A DNA stretch of 64,000 nucleotides. It comes from JAEUIE01 sp046350055 (GTDB lineage Bacteria > Planctomycetota > Planctomycetia > Gemmatales > HRBIN36). A model generated the notes under the pieces. It had not been told where the DNA came from. It ran no database searches and saw nothing but the letters and a program-made list of their open reading frames with translations. Positions 1-8,486 of this stretch are shown piece by piece (position 1 is the first letter of the stretch; each line of letters opens with the position of its first letter). Where the stretch lies: positions 1,736,001 to 1,800,000 of the forward strand of contig JAXMBC010000001.1 of NCBI GenBank assembly GCA_046350055.1, written 5' to 3'. The translations under genes and the position numbers were made by a program.

Positions 1-1168
1 TGTACAGAGGCTTAGTGGTGCGAATGAAGTCACGCGGATCACTGGTAAAGTAGCTGTCCCAGTAACGGCGTTCTTCTTCCTGGGTGAAGTCAGGTCGAGG
101 CAGCGGAATGCGTTCTGCATCAGGACGGGCCATACGAGTGATTCGTACTTGAGCCAGTTGCTCACCAAGCAGCTTGACGACAACAACTTCAGCCTTCTTG
201 CGGGGGCTGGCCTGGCCATTGACATCATGATCGTGAACGGAGAAGGTCAGCCCGATGGGCAGCTTGACGCTAGAACCCAGATCGATGATGGCCATGTCGG
301 TGCCTGGTTCATAGCTGACCACGCGAGCCTTGGGTACGTTCGTGCTGGTCAGGCGGTCCTGTTCGAAGCGGGCGAGTTTTTCCTTGAACTTGGCTGCTTC
401 CTTATTTACTTCGTCAGCATGCCAGGCCTGGTTGGCTTTGATCTGCGTCTCGTAATTCTTCTTCATGTCCTGATTGGATTTTTCCACTTCATTGCTGACA
501 TCTGAAAGGCTCTTATTCGTGGCAGCGATCACTTCGTCTTTCTGCTTCAGCTTGTTCTGCTTGTCAGCTTCCATCGAATCCTGGGCAGCCTTCAGACGCT
601 GGGTGAAGACAAGATCATTCCATTCCTTCTTGTAGTCGCCAAATTCCTTGGTGACCTTGGCCAGGCTGGCTTCGGTGAGTTTGAGCTTTTCGGTATTCTT
701 GGTGAGCTGTTCGTTCAACTGACGAACCTTGTCGATCAGGCTGATAACTGGCTTGCCGGTGGTGGGAGTCCAGCCAGTGATGCCAGGTTCCTTGTCACCA
801 CGTCCGGTGAGTTCGGTCCAGACCTTGCCACCATACCAGGAATGGTGTTCTGTAGGCAGATCAGACTGCGCCTTGGCAATGCCATCTTTCATGGCATTGA
901 TCTGTTCGGTGGTGAGAGTGGTATCACCAATCATTGCACGCAGCAGAGGCATCCATACATTCGTGGCGGCATTGCGGGCGTCTTCCTGCTTCTTCTGCGC
1001 AGCAACCGCATCCCCCTTCTCTTTGACGGCAGTTTCGATCTTTTCCTGCGCGAGATAGAGGAACACGCCCAGTGCCAGGTTGAGGAGAATGGAAAACACG
1101 AGGAAGACGATCAGGGCGGTATTGGACTGAGGCTGATCTGCCCGAGACCGTGTCGCTTTCCGAGCCAT
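1..1168 (-). CDS. Membrane-anchored coiled-coil protein, C-terminus cut by window edge
   Basis: The reading frame is open from an ATG at 1168 to base 1, so 389 codons are visible and the C-terminus lies outside the window. A GGAGG eight bases upstream of the ATG supports the start. After a short basic N-terminus (MARKATRSRADQ) comes one hydrophobic segment at about residues 18-40, then long Lys/Glu/Gln-rich stretches (about 45-75 and 155-260) with the heptad-like pattern of a coiled coil, then a small beta-rich part. The visible C-terminal part contains TDMAIIDLGSSVKLPIGL, resembling a short beta-barrel. This suggests an inner-membrane protein with a periplasmic coiled coil. I do not recognise a named family; similar TM plus coiled-coil proteins are common in planctomycetes. 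Confidence 0.8.
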   Translation of the reverse strand, partial: MARKATRSRADQPQSNTALIVFLVFSILLNLALGVFLYLAQEKIETAVKEKGDAVAAQKKQEDARNAATNVWMPLLRAMIGDTTLTTEQINAMKDGIAKAQSDLPTEHHSWYGGKVWTELTGRGDKEPGITGWTPTTGKPVISLIDKVRQLNEQLTKNTEKLKLTEASLAKVTKEFGDYKKEWNDLVFTQRLKAAQDSMEADKQNKLKQKDEVIAATNKSLSDVSNEVEKSNQDMKKNYETQIKANQAWHADEVNKEAAKFKEKLARFEQDRLTSTNVPKARVVSYEPGTDMAIIDLGSSVKLPIGLTFSVHDHDVNGQASPRKKAEVVVVKLLGEQLAQVRITRMARPDAERIPLPRPDFTQEEERRYWDSYFTSDPRDFIRTTKPLY

Positions 1169-1401
1169 GCTGACGTCCTCCAAGGAGCAAACAGAGTGGA
1201 TCACCCTCCGGCCCAGTGAACTATCTGGCCGTTGCTCCAGGGTATCCGCTTCCCCCGTCCCGAACTCATGATCGGGAACTACTCCATCCAGTATGACCGT
1301 TCCGGAGCTTCTGTCAATCAGGTAGACCACGAAGCTTGGGAAGTCTGGTGTACCGAGTGGGACTATTATGGCGCTTGTAGGGGCAGCAACGTGAGAAGTA
1401 C

Positions 1402-1429
1402 AGGAGATAGGAGCTAGAAGCTGAGAAGA
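1402..1429. repeat. Heptamer repeat run
   Basis: Four consecutive 7-mers, AGGAGAT, AGGAGCT, AGAAGCT and GAGAAGA, sit in non-coding DNA. A second run of the same kind occurs at 54015-54035. Confidence 0.5.
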
Positions 1430-1497
1430 AAGGGACCACCAGTCAGAAGGGAAGCAGCAAAAACTATTGAGCGTACAGCCTCCAGTGACTATCTTAG

Positions 1498-1520
1498 TTC
1501 TAAGTAGCTAGCACTTAGAA
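1498..1520 (+). promoter_or_regulatory. Stem-loop in the leader of the 83-aa gene
   Basis: TTCTAAGT and ACTTAGAA form a perfect 8-bp stem around a 7-base loop, ending about 17 bases before the ATG at 1538. It lies just upstream of the AGGAAG ribosome site, so a role in mRNA stability or translation is possible; this is inference. Confidence 0.4.
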
Positions 1521-1537
1521 AAGCACTAGGAAGAGCC

Positions 1538-1789
1538 ATGCCAGTCTCCCACCTTGATTTGAAGCCGGGCCAACGGGTGAAGATTACCCAGACCGTGAAA
1601 GTTGGCAGCAAAGTCTGGCCACACAGCGTGGAAGGCGTGGTTCGTGATGTGCAGACCCTGGTGACTGGCCTGGCCACCCAGCGCAATTCCGACGACATCA
1701 TTACTGTAGCGACCGTTCACTTCATGAAAGATAACAAGGAACTGAGCAGCATCGCTGTCGATGAACGCACTGTCATTGAGATGCTCTAG
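1538..1789 (+). CDS. Small conserved-looking protein, 83 aa
   Basis: An 83-residue soluble protein with a plausible AGGAAG ribosome site just before the ATG. It opens with LKPGQRVKITQTVKVGS, a pattern typical of small SH3-like or KOW-like beta barrels, followed by a DD-containing loop (about residues 51-52) and a beta-rich end. No catalytic motif is seen. It stands alone, with the hydroxylase gene converging on it from the right. I cannot assign a function; the barrel idea rests only on the glycine and hydrophobic spacing. Confidence 0.7.
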   Translation: MPVSHLDLKPGQRVKITQTVKVGSKVWPHSVEGVVRDVQTLVTGLATQRNSDDIITVATVHFMKDNKELSSIAVDERTVIEML

Positions 1790-1901
1790 GACTGGGCTAT
1801 CGTAAGGCACACGATGCGTACCTTACGATGGTGTGTATTGGTGCAACTGCAAGTAGGTGCGGTGGCAGGTCAGATGACCAGCCATAGCGTCCATCTGTGT
1901 G

Positions 1902-2792
1902 CTACAGCACCGGAATGCCGAGCTTGCGAATGAGGTTCTCAATCTCCCGGCGCAGGAACACGAACGACGGGGCGATGAACAGGTGATCCTGCATCCGGCT
2001 GGGATCGTAGTCAGTTTCAATTACGACATCCGTCACGAAGGGCTCCCGCTTCACATCCTTGCTGAAGAGCGAGTTGGGTATCTCCCCCGTGGAGGAAAGG
2101 ATGCCGGCACCGAAGACTTTGACCTCACCCTCTTCTTCCATCAGACCGAACTCGATGCTGAACCAGCTGAATCGCTTCAGCATCAGCACATGATGTGGGC
2201 TCTTGGTGGTATGGGCAGCTTTCCCGATCAGCGTGAGCAGTTCCGCATAGTCCTGATTCATCAGAGGCGGTACATGTCCCAGGCAGTCGTGGATCATGTC
2301 GGGTTCGGGTGTGAACTCCGGGTGTGAGCCATGGCGAATGAACTGCGTGACCGGGAATCCTCTTTCCGCGATGTAGCTGTAGAAGGTGCGATAGGCGATA
2401 GGTCCCTCAGCGGGCACCAGGTGCATATTGGTGACCTTCTTCACCTGATCACTGAGGAGCCGCAGTTGCGGGATTTCCTTTTCACTGATACCAAGCTGTC
2501 TCTTGGCTTTCAGATAAATTGACGAGGCGTGCTTGACATGGAGTTGGTCCAGCAGCGGACTGACTTCCCGCCAGATGCGAATCTCTTCAGGCGTGTATTC
2601 GATGATTGGTGGCCCGAGTTTCTGCAGCCTATGCTTGCGACACAGTTGAAACAGATACTGCCGTCGTTTGATGTATTCCTGATCGTGCTCGCCGGGATGA
2701 TTGGGTTCCAGTTCAAGCACTTCGGGATCAGGAGGCTCAATCATCATGTTGGCGTCAATGGTTACGCCATACTCAGTCAATGTCTCTTTCAT
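1902..2792 (-). CDS. phhA: Biopterin-dependent aromatic amino acid hydroxylase (phenylalanine 4-monooxygenase type)
   Basis: A 296-aa non-haem iron monooxygenase of the Phe/Tyr/Trp hydroxylase family, expected to convert phenylalanine to tyrosine with tetrahydropterin and O2 in the cytoplasm. The family hallmark is present: FIRHGSHPEFTPEPD, then HDCLGH giving iron ligands H168 and H173, then IEFG giving E214. Length matches single-domain bacterial enzymes; there is no N-terminal ACT domain. The ATG at 2792 has only a weak AGGTG upstream. No pterin carbinolamine dehydratase is next to it. The exact substrate cannot be fixed from sequence, and tryptophan or tyrosine hydroxylation remains possible. 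Confidence 0.9.
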   Translation of the reverse strand: MKETLTEYGVTIDANMMIEPPDPEVLELEPNHPGEHDQEYIKRRQYLFQLCRKHRLQKLGPPIIEYTPEEIRIWREVSPLLDQLHVKHASSIYLKAKRQLGISEKEIPQLRLLSDQVKKVTNMHLVPAEGPIAYRTFYSYIAERGFPVTQFIRHGSHPEFTPEPDMIHDCLGHVPPLMNQDYAELLTLIGKAAHTTKSPHHVLMLKRFSWFSIEFGLMEEEGEVKVFGAGILSSTGEIPNSLFSKDVKREPFVTDVVIETDYDPSRMQDHLFIAPSFVFLRREIENLIRKLGIPVL

Positions 2793-2893
2793 CGCAGCAC
2801 CTGGAGATGTGTTTCAGGTCAGAGAGGAGGCTGCGGATAATGTATGCCGAGATGGCACAGGCAGTCAAGCGAGACATGTTGACCTGAATGCGA

Positions 2894-4822
2894 CTATTGC
2901 CCGCGTTTGTTGATCAGGGCAATGGCCTGCCGCGCCGCCAGTCCCACCTGGCGATCATTCTGTACTTTCTTCAGCTCGGGCAGGCACTCCCTGGTGCCGA
3001 TCCGGGCAAGAACTTCGATGGCCATGTGTCTGACCTGGGCTTCGAGATCGGTCACATATGGCATCACCGCCTTTTCTGCTTCACTACCCATGCCAATGAG
3101 CGACTCCGCTGCTTCCTTGCGATCGAACTGATCCCGGAGCAGCCGGGCCACTTCCTTGCTGGCGGTAATGATCTTGCCTTCGCCAAAGTAACGCAAGGCA
3201 TCCTTCTTCGTCCAGGTTTCTTTCAGGAGTGATTCCGCGACCTGCCCTAGTCGTTCCCGGTCTTCCTGTGAACCAGCCCATTTCTTGTACGCCTTCAGTA
3301 AATCGACCCGAGTATGTAGCTCGGTGTCTTCAAAGAGGGTAAAGAGGGCATCGAGCACTTCCTTTCGGCGAGCTTCGTCAACCCTGGCTGCGTTGGCTTC
3401 GCGGATACCTTCCTGTTTGCGGAAGAACTCTGAACTGGTGAGTTTGCTGAGGATACCATCGATGGCGGGGTTGCTTTCGCTGGGTACGCTGGGCCTGGTG
3501 GCGGGCTTGCTCGCCATGCTGCCGCCTTTGACTGGCTCAAAGGGGTTCTCACCTGCCGGTGCGGAGGTGCTCGGTGTGGTTCCTTTGGCTGGGGCGCTCG
3601 GCTGGAAGGGGTTGCTCTCTTCCTTTGGTTGCTCCTTCGGTGGAGTGTTGTTGCTGGCGACGGAAGCATCGGCAGTGATAGTGCCGGGCTGATAGAGTCC
3701 GACGCTTTCCAACTGCTTGGTCAGGTTCTTTGGCAGTGTGCCAATGTTCTCCAGTCTCTCAATTCGTGCAACCTGAACACTGATCTCGCGAACAGCTTTT
3801 TCGATGTCACGCTCTGCCTCTATGGCGAATCTGGACTTGGCTTTGAAGTTCTGCTCAGTAAATGGCTGGAGTTTCGCTTCATTTTCCTTGAGCGACTTGA
3901 TCATGTTCTCCACGACAAAGAGGGCATGGTTACCATCACTGGCGTCCCTGACATTGTTGAGCACATCAGGAATCATCTGCACCTGACCACGTTTGGTGAG
4001 AATCAGATGTTCGAAGTCCTGTTGCTTGATTTCCTCAGGCGAGAGTTTCACGTTGGAAGCAGTGCTGCCACTGGTTCCAGTTGGAGGCATCATGTTGGGA
4101 AAATGTGGAATCGACATGCCATTCAAGGGATTGATATCAGGCCGATTCGAGGTTGATGTTCCATCGTAGCTGCTGCTTGTATTTGCAAGTAGCGCCTGCA
4201 ATCCACCTGGGTATTTCTTGTTTTCCTCTGCGAGTGCACGGGCAACTTCCTGATTGTGATTCAGATTGAGTAAGGCACTTCGCAGCTTGTCTTGCAGCTC
4301 TACCATGCGAGGCAAGTATTCCGACATCAGCTTCGTGTCTTCCGGTGTCGGTGGCTCCTTGGGCACGGTTTTGGCATATTCCACCAGCTCATCGCGACAT
4401 TGCACCAGTTTCTTGATACCACCAGGCACATCATCGGCAGTCTTCATACCTTCCACTGCTGCTACCATTCGCTCCAGCACGGAGATTTTCTTCTTAACAA
4501 ACTTCTCCGGGGTAGGAGCGGTCATGCTGGTGATGAGGAAATAGACGCCCGTGCCCACCCCAGCCATCACCAATAACCCGACAACGACGCCGACAATCAG
4601 CTTGACCGGGACTGCTGATGTATTCTTGCGCTTGCGACGAGGCTTCTCGCTTCGGAATTCCTTGTCAGCCTGCGCTGGCACGTTGTCTGGCAAGCGGCTG
4701 CTGGCAACGGTGACCAGTCCCTGACATTGGGCGCAGCGGACTACGGGATATTGGCTGGCAACTTCTTCGCTGATCTTCACTACCTTGGAACAGGCAGGAC
4801 ACTGCAGCCGCACCGGAGTCAT
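2894..4822 (-). CDS. Zinc-ribbon, single-TM protein with C-terminal HEAT-like repeats
   Basis: I place the start at the ATG at 4822 because AGAGGG lies seven bases upstream and the protein then begins MTPVRLQCPAC; in-frame ATGs up to 4876 exist. The 642-aa product has a zinc ribbon (C8, C11, C30, C33), a basic linker (PRRKRK), a membrane helix at about 73-98, a long Pro/Thr/Ser-rich middle, and a C-terminal alpha-helical part (about 500-642) with HEAT-like repeats, for example LRHMAIEVLARIG-type units. The zinc ribbon would face the cytoplasm and the repeats the periplasm. Such ribbon-plus-TM proteins are frequent in planctomycetes but uncharacterised. It is the downstream gene relative to nothing obvious; it appears monocistronic. 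Confidence 0.85.
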   Translation of the reverse strand: MTPVRLQCPACSKVVKISEEVASQYPVVRCAQCQGLVTVASSRLPDNVPAQADKEFRSEKPRRKRKNTSAVPVKLIVGVVVGLLVMAGVGTGVYFLITSMTAPTPEKFVKKKISVLERMVAAVEGMKTADDVPGGIKKLVQCRDELVEYAKTVPKEPPTPEDTKLMSEYLPRMVELQDKLRSALLNLNHNQEVARALAEENKKYPGGLQALLANTSSSYDGTSTSNRPDINPLNGMSIPHFPNMMPPTGTSGSTASNVKLSPEEIKQQDFEHLILTKRGQVQMIPDVLNNVRDASDGNHALFVVENMIKSLKENEAKLQPFTEQNFKAKSRFAIEAERDIEKAVREISVQVARIERLENIGTLPKNLTKQLESVGLYQPGTITADASVASNNTPPKEQPKEESNPFQPSAPAKGTTPSTSAPAGENPFEPVKGGSMASKPATRPSVPSESNPAIDGILSKLTSSEFFRKQEGIREANAARVDEARRKEVLDALFTLFEDTELHTRVDLLKAYKKWAGSQEDRERLGQVAESLLKETWTKKDALRYFGEGKIITASKEVARLLRDQFDRKEAAESLIGMGSEAEKAVMPYVTDLEAQVRHMAIEVLARIGTRECLPELKKVQNDRQVGLAARQAIALINKRGQ

Positions 4823-5010
4823 CACCATACCCTCTTGCGAAGTCTCTATTCTGTTCGTTCCCATGATCTCATGCAAGAGAGGAAATGGCGAAGATACGCA
4901 GTCTGCTGCCTGCCAGACTCACCTTGCCCGACTCGTGAAAGCTGCTATAGCCCAGCCTGTGTTGTGGTTCCTCGGGGGAGATTGGCCACAACAGCACAAG
5001 GGGGAGCCTG

Positions 5011-5361
5011 ATGCTGGCGGAGAATTGCATCCATCAAGTGATGCGCGATGAACGCATCACCCACGGCATAGCCGATCCGGAAGCCCGGGTACTCGTTGAA
5101 TGGCTCGTCCACAAAGCTGAGACGATTCCCGAAACCGAGTTGCAGCCCGAGGATCAGGTCGCAGCCTGGCAATTGTGTTATCGACGGGCCAAAGTACTGC
5201 GGCAATTTGTCTCGCTCTGGTGTTACCGGGGTCGTCCGGAAGCAGCAATCCAACTTGCTGCGTCAGAAGGGATGTCCGACTACATTCCACCAGCTTCGGT
5301 GGAGGAGCCGGTTGATATCATGCTCAGTTTGATGAAACAGGAACCCTACTGCATTCGGTGA
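5011..5361 (+). CDS. Hypothetical protein, 116 aa
   Basis: A soluble, acidic, mainly helical protein. The ATG at 5011 has a GGGGGAG five bases upstream. Notable stretches are MRDERITHGIADPEARVL and VLRQFVSLWCYRGRPEAA, both predicted helical. No signal peptide, membrane segment or metal-binding motif is seen. Base composition fits the neighbouring genes, and the ThuA-like gene follows on the same strand after 60 bp, so the two could be co-transcribed. Function unknown. Confidence 0.65.
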   Translation: MLAENCIHQVMRDERITHGIADPEARVLVEWLVHKAETIPETELQPEDQVAAWQLCYRRAKVLRQFVSLWCYRGRPEAAIQLAASEGMSDYIPPASVEEPVDIMLSLMKQEPYCIR

Positions 5362-5421
5362 TAGCCTGTCGCCTGGCAACTGTGTATACTCCGCTCATCC
5401 TTCCCTCCATGAGAGTGACCG

Positions 5422-6417
5422 ATGCGCTGGGTACTTTGCCTGTTCTTGTTCCCTTCCTATCTTCATGCCGATGACCCCTGGCTGACTATCCCCCCGGCGG
5501 GAAGCGGGCCTGGTTCTGGTAAACACGTCGTACTGATCAGTGGCGATGAAGAGTATCGCTCGGAAGAGGCTCTGCCACAGTTGGCCAGGATCCTGGCAAA
5601 ACATGGCTTCCGCTGCACCGTGCTCTTTGCCATCGATCCCAAGGATGGCACCATCAACCCTAACATCAGGGATAACATTCCCGGCACCGAGGCGCTTGCT
5701 TCCGCGGATCTGATGGTTATCTCTACGCGTTATCGCGATCTGCCCGATGAGCAGATGAAACCTATCGCCGACTATGTGAACGCCGGCAAACCTGTTATCG
5801 GGCTGCGTACAGCAACGCATGCCTTCAACATGGACGCAAAGAAGAAACGGAGCTATCTCCAGTTCTCAAGCACGGGCAACATCTGGAAGGGTGGCTTTGG
5901 CCGTGAAGTACTAGGCGAAACCTGGGTGAATCACCATGGGCACCATGGTAAGCAGGGTACCCGAGGTATTCTAACTTCAGAGGGCAGGAACCATCCGATT
6001 CTCAAGGGCATTGCTGATGGCGATATCTTTGGCCCTACCGATGTGTACACAGTCAACCTGCCACTGAAACCAGGTTCGACGGCACTGGTGCTGGGCGAGG
6101 TTACAGAAACACTTGAATCCGACTCGAAACGACTGGAAGGCAAGAAGAATGACCCGATGATGCCGGTCGCGTGGACGAGGATGTACAAGAGCGAATCAGG
6201 TAAGGAAGCGCTAGTATTTACAACGACTCTCGGTGCCTCGCAGGATTTGCAATATGAAGGTACCCGCCGACTTATCGTCAATGCCTGCTATTGGGCCGTG
6301 GGTCTGGAAGACCAGATCCCCGCTAAAAACGACGTTACCCTGGTTGGCGAATACAAGGCCAGACCGTTCAAATTCAACGGGCATAAGCAGGGTGTGAAGC
6401 CAGCAGATTTGAAATAG
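5422..6417 (+). CDS. Secreted ThuA-like domain protein
   Basis: A 331-aa protein with a cleavable-looking signal peptide (residues 1-16, ending LHA before DDPW). The mature part reads as a ThuA/trehalose-utilisation domain, a flavodoxin/glutamine-amidotransferase-like fold: KHVVLISGDEEYRS opens the first strand, LADLMVISTRYRDLP-like and GKPVIGLRTATHAF follow, then an HHGHHGKQGTRG loop and a late NHPILKGI. In this superfamily the fold is common in planctomycetes, often tied to sugar or ketosugar metabolism, but catalytic function is rarely proven. The catalytic cysteine of true amidotransferases is absent. Expected to act in the periplasm. Confidence 0.85.
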   Translation: MRWVLCLFLFPSYLHADDPWLTIPPAGSGPGSGKHVVLISGDEEYRSEEALPQLARILAKHGFRCTVLFAIDPKDGTINPNIRDNIPGTEALASADLMVISTRYRDLPDEQMKPIADYVNAGKPVIGLRTATHAFNMDAKKKRSYLQFSSTGNIWKGGFGREVLGETWVNHHGHHGKQGTRGILTSEGRNHPILKGIADGDIFGPTDVYTVNLPLKPGSTALVLGEVTETLESDSKRLEGKKNDPMMPVAWTRMYKSESGKEALVFTTTLGASQDLQYEGTRRLIVNACYWAVGLEDQIPAKNDVTLVGEYKARPFKFNGHKQGVKPADLK

Positions 6418-6429
6418 CAGATTTGCTGC

Positions 6430-7359
6430 TCATACTACAATGCTGCCCAACAACGGCTTGCCCAGTTGGGTCAGTGTCTGCGTGACGGCGTCGACCTGTT
6501 CAGTCTGCTTGCCTTCCGCTGTCACCAGCAGGCAGGTCGTTCCGGTGGTCTCAGCCAGTACCAGTCCCAGTGGTGAGTGGGGGAATGCTGGCCCCATCAG
6601 CAGAATGTGTCGGTAGTGCTTCTGCAGTTCATGCATGACTTGCTGAGCCTTGCTGGCCCATGCCTGCGTGTTGGACCACGCCAGTCGTCTGCCCGATCCA
6701 ATGAGATCGAGCCAGGCACGGCCAGTTTGCTGGATCGATTCGCCAAGCATTGCCCCTGTCATCAATTCTTCCCAACCGGGGGCAGGTGTCAGGCCGAAGT
6801 AACACGCCAGGTCATCCCCTGGTTTGCTGCGTGCTGCGTCGATCATCACCACAGGCAGCCTGGTGACATCGGCCCAGGCGGTCCCCAGATTGGCTACCAG
6901 CATGCCCGCCGAGGAGGTTTGTACCGGAAGCAATGTAACAGACGAAGCCTGCAATGCCTGAAGTTCATGAATCAACTGTTCCGCCATCAAGCGGTAATCA
7001 TGTGCCTCATTGGAGTGAGGCTGATGGATCACCACCACCTCATCAGCAATATGCCGAAGATCGTGATGGTGCTTTGATTCAGCTGGTGTGAACGAGATGC
7101 GAGACGCCGTAGTGGGTGGTTGTGCGACAGTGAGTGTCGGCTTGACGACGATGATGGGTTCCGTCTTGGTCAGCGTTTCAGGGACGTGTTTCTGTACACT
7201 CTCGCCGCCTACTTCAAAAAATGGCATTACCACGTGGTCATCAACAGGAAGCAGTTCAGTCTCGGTGGCAAGGACTTGTAATCGTGGCGTCGAGGCAACG
7301 CTTGCAGCAGGCGGCACGGAAGTGCCCCGTTGTTTCATGCTGTCGAAAAGCTTGCCCAT
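6430..7359 (-). CDS. CpsD/BY-kinase-like ATPase domain with a degenerate P-loop
   Basis: I choose the ATG at 7359 (AGGA five bases upstream; protein begins MGKLFDSMKQR, the usual opening of CpsD-type proteins) over an in-frame GTG at 7422. The 309-aa product has a variable first half and a second half that follows the bacterial tyrosine kinase/MinD-like fold: YRLMAEQLIHEL in place of the usual YRxLRTNL, then SVTLLPVQTSSAGMLVANLG where the Walker A motif should be, VVMIDA for Walker A', PGWEELMTG, and HILLMGPAF for Walker B. The GKT/GKS lysine and threonine are missing, so ATP binding and kinase activity are doubtful. It follows the ExeA-like ATPase gene on the same strand, which suggests an exopolysaccharide or envelope role. 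Confidence 0.75.
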   Translation of the reverse strand: MGKLFDSMKQRGTSVPPAASVASTPRLQVLATETELLPVDDHVVMPFFEVGGESVQKHVPETLTKTEPIIVVKPTLTVAQPPTTASRISFTPAESKHHHDLRHIADEVVVIHQPHSNEAHDYRLMAEQLIHELQALQASSVTLLPVQTSSAGMLVANLGTAWADVTRLPVVMIDAARSKPGDDLACYFGLTPAPGWEELMTGAMLGESIQQTGRAWLDLIGSGRRLAWSNTQAWASKAQQVMHELQKHYRHILLMGPAFPHSPLGLVLAETTGTTCLLVTAEGKQTEQVDAVTQTLTQLGKPLLGSIVV

Positions 7360-7414
7360 GTGTTCCTGACTCCCTTGCGTGCATAACATTCCGTCGCAAT
7401 CATTCTGCATTTGA

Positions 7415-8299
7415 TCAGGCACTATCTTTCAGATGTCCTCGCACTGGCAGTGGCAGAGCCGGAGTGTCCGTTTCAGCCTCTTCCTTGATCAGTCCCAGTT
7501 CCTGGGCAGCCTCCCAGACTATCTCCGCATCCAGCGACTTTTGTTCGAGTTCTTCCGTCAGTGTGAAGGCACGCTGGGTCAGGCGATGCAGCACCAGGGG
7601 TACTCCGTTGCTCAGCTCTGCCAGCATGCTCCAGGCTTCTTCCGTGGCATGCTTCTGAGGCTGACCTCCGGCGAGTTTCCACTGTTGCACCAGGTAGCGT
7701 TCCGCAGCAGCCAGATCGAGGGCCTTGAGTTCCGCCTGGCAACCAACCCAGGTACGCAGGCCCAGTTGCAGGGAACCATGCAATTGGGTCAGCAGTTGCT
7801 CGGTACCAACGAGAAGCAGTTGTACGCCTGGTGTGCCATTTGGTGAGACCATCTCGATCAGAGGTCGCAGTTCTTCGAGTGTGGCTGTGGGTACATGTTG
7901 AGCTTCATCCACCACCAGCAACACGCTTTTGCTCTCGCTGACAATGGGCAAGAGATGATCCACCAGTTGAATACGCAGCTCGACACTGCTTTTGAGCGAA
8001 AAGGGCTGGCCGAGGTCAGCGAGGAACATCTGATACAGTGCGGAGCCGCTCACTTCAGGGACACAGGCAGCCCAGGCACTTTGCACGCCTCGTGCTTCTG
8101 CCAACCCGACGAGATGCTGGGCCAGCAACGTCTTGCCCAAGCCATGGTCGCCCAGAAGTAATGCGATGCGTTCGCCTTGTGCAAAGGCGGATTGAATACG
8201 GCGGGCAGCAATGGTCTGATGAGGCAGCAAGCTGAGCCGGTGAGGCGATAGCGTGATGCGATAGGGTTGTTCCCGCAGCCCCCAGTATGCCAACTCCAT
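7415..8299 (-). CDS. ExeA/GspA-like AAA ATPase
   Basis: The start is placed at the ATG at 8299, preceded by GAGAGG at seven bases; an in-frame GTG at 8335 is less likely. The 294-aa protein has the ExeA-type layout: an N-terminal YWGLREQPYRITLSP motif, Walker A GDHGLGKT at 50-57, Walker B LLVVDEAQ with D131 and E132, and a helical C-terminal lid. It lacks the C-terminal membrane segment and peptidoglycan-binding domain of true GspA/ExeA. Such ATPases accompany exopolysaccharide or secretion clusters in planctomycetes. It is followed by the CpsD-like gene (next start 55 bases downstream, or overlapping if the GTG at 7422 is used), so the two are probably one operon. Confidence 0.85.
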   Translation of the reverse strand: MELAYWGLREQPYRITLSPHRLSLLPHQTIAARRIQSAFAQGERIALLLGDHGLGKTLLAQHLVGLAEARGVQSAWAACVPEVSGSALYQMFLADLGQPFSLKSSVELRIQLVDHLLPIVSESKSVLLVVDEAQHVPTATLEELRPLIEMVSPNGTPGVQLLLVGTEQLLTQLHGSLQLGLRTWVGCQAELKALDLAAAERYLVQQWKLAGGQPQKHATEEAWSMLAELSNGVPLVLHRLTQRAFTLTEELEQKSLDAEIVWEAAQELGLIKEEAETDTPALPLPVRGHLKDSA

Positions 8300-8486
8300 G
8301 CGTCTGCCTCTCGACGAAGGGCCACGGTATCGCACGATGCCTAAGCATCATCGTACCGCCCGCTGGCCACACTTTAGCCCTTCACATAAGACGTAACACT
8401 AAGCAGGAATTGAGGTTGCAGCCGGGGAACTACCACGCTTTGGGTAGCCTGCGCGGCTACCGACATCTGCGGAAACGGGGTAAGGT

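Larger units (their letters stand above)
1169..1537. other. Divergent intergenic region (369 bp)
   Basis: No convincing gene. It separates two divergently transcribed genes and should carry both promoters. It holds a short run of 7-base repeats (1402-1429) and a perfect 8-bp stem-loop (1498-1520), listed separately. Confidence 0.6.
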
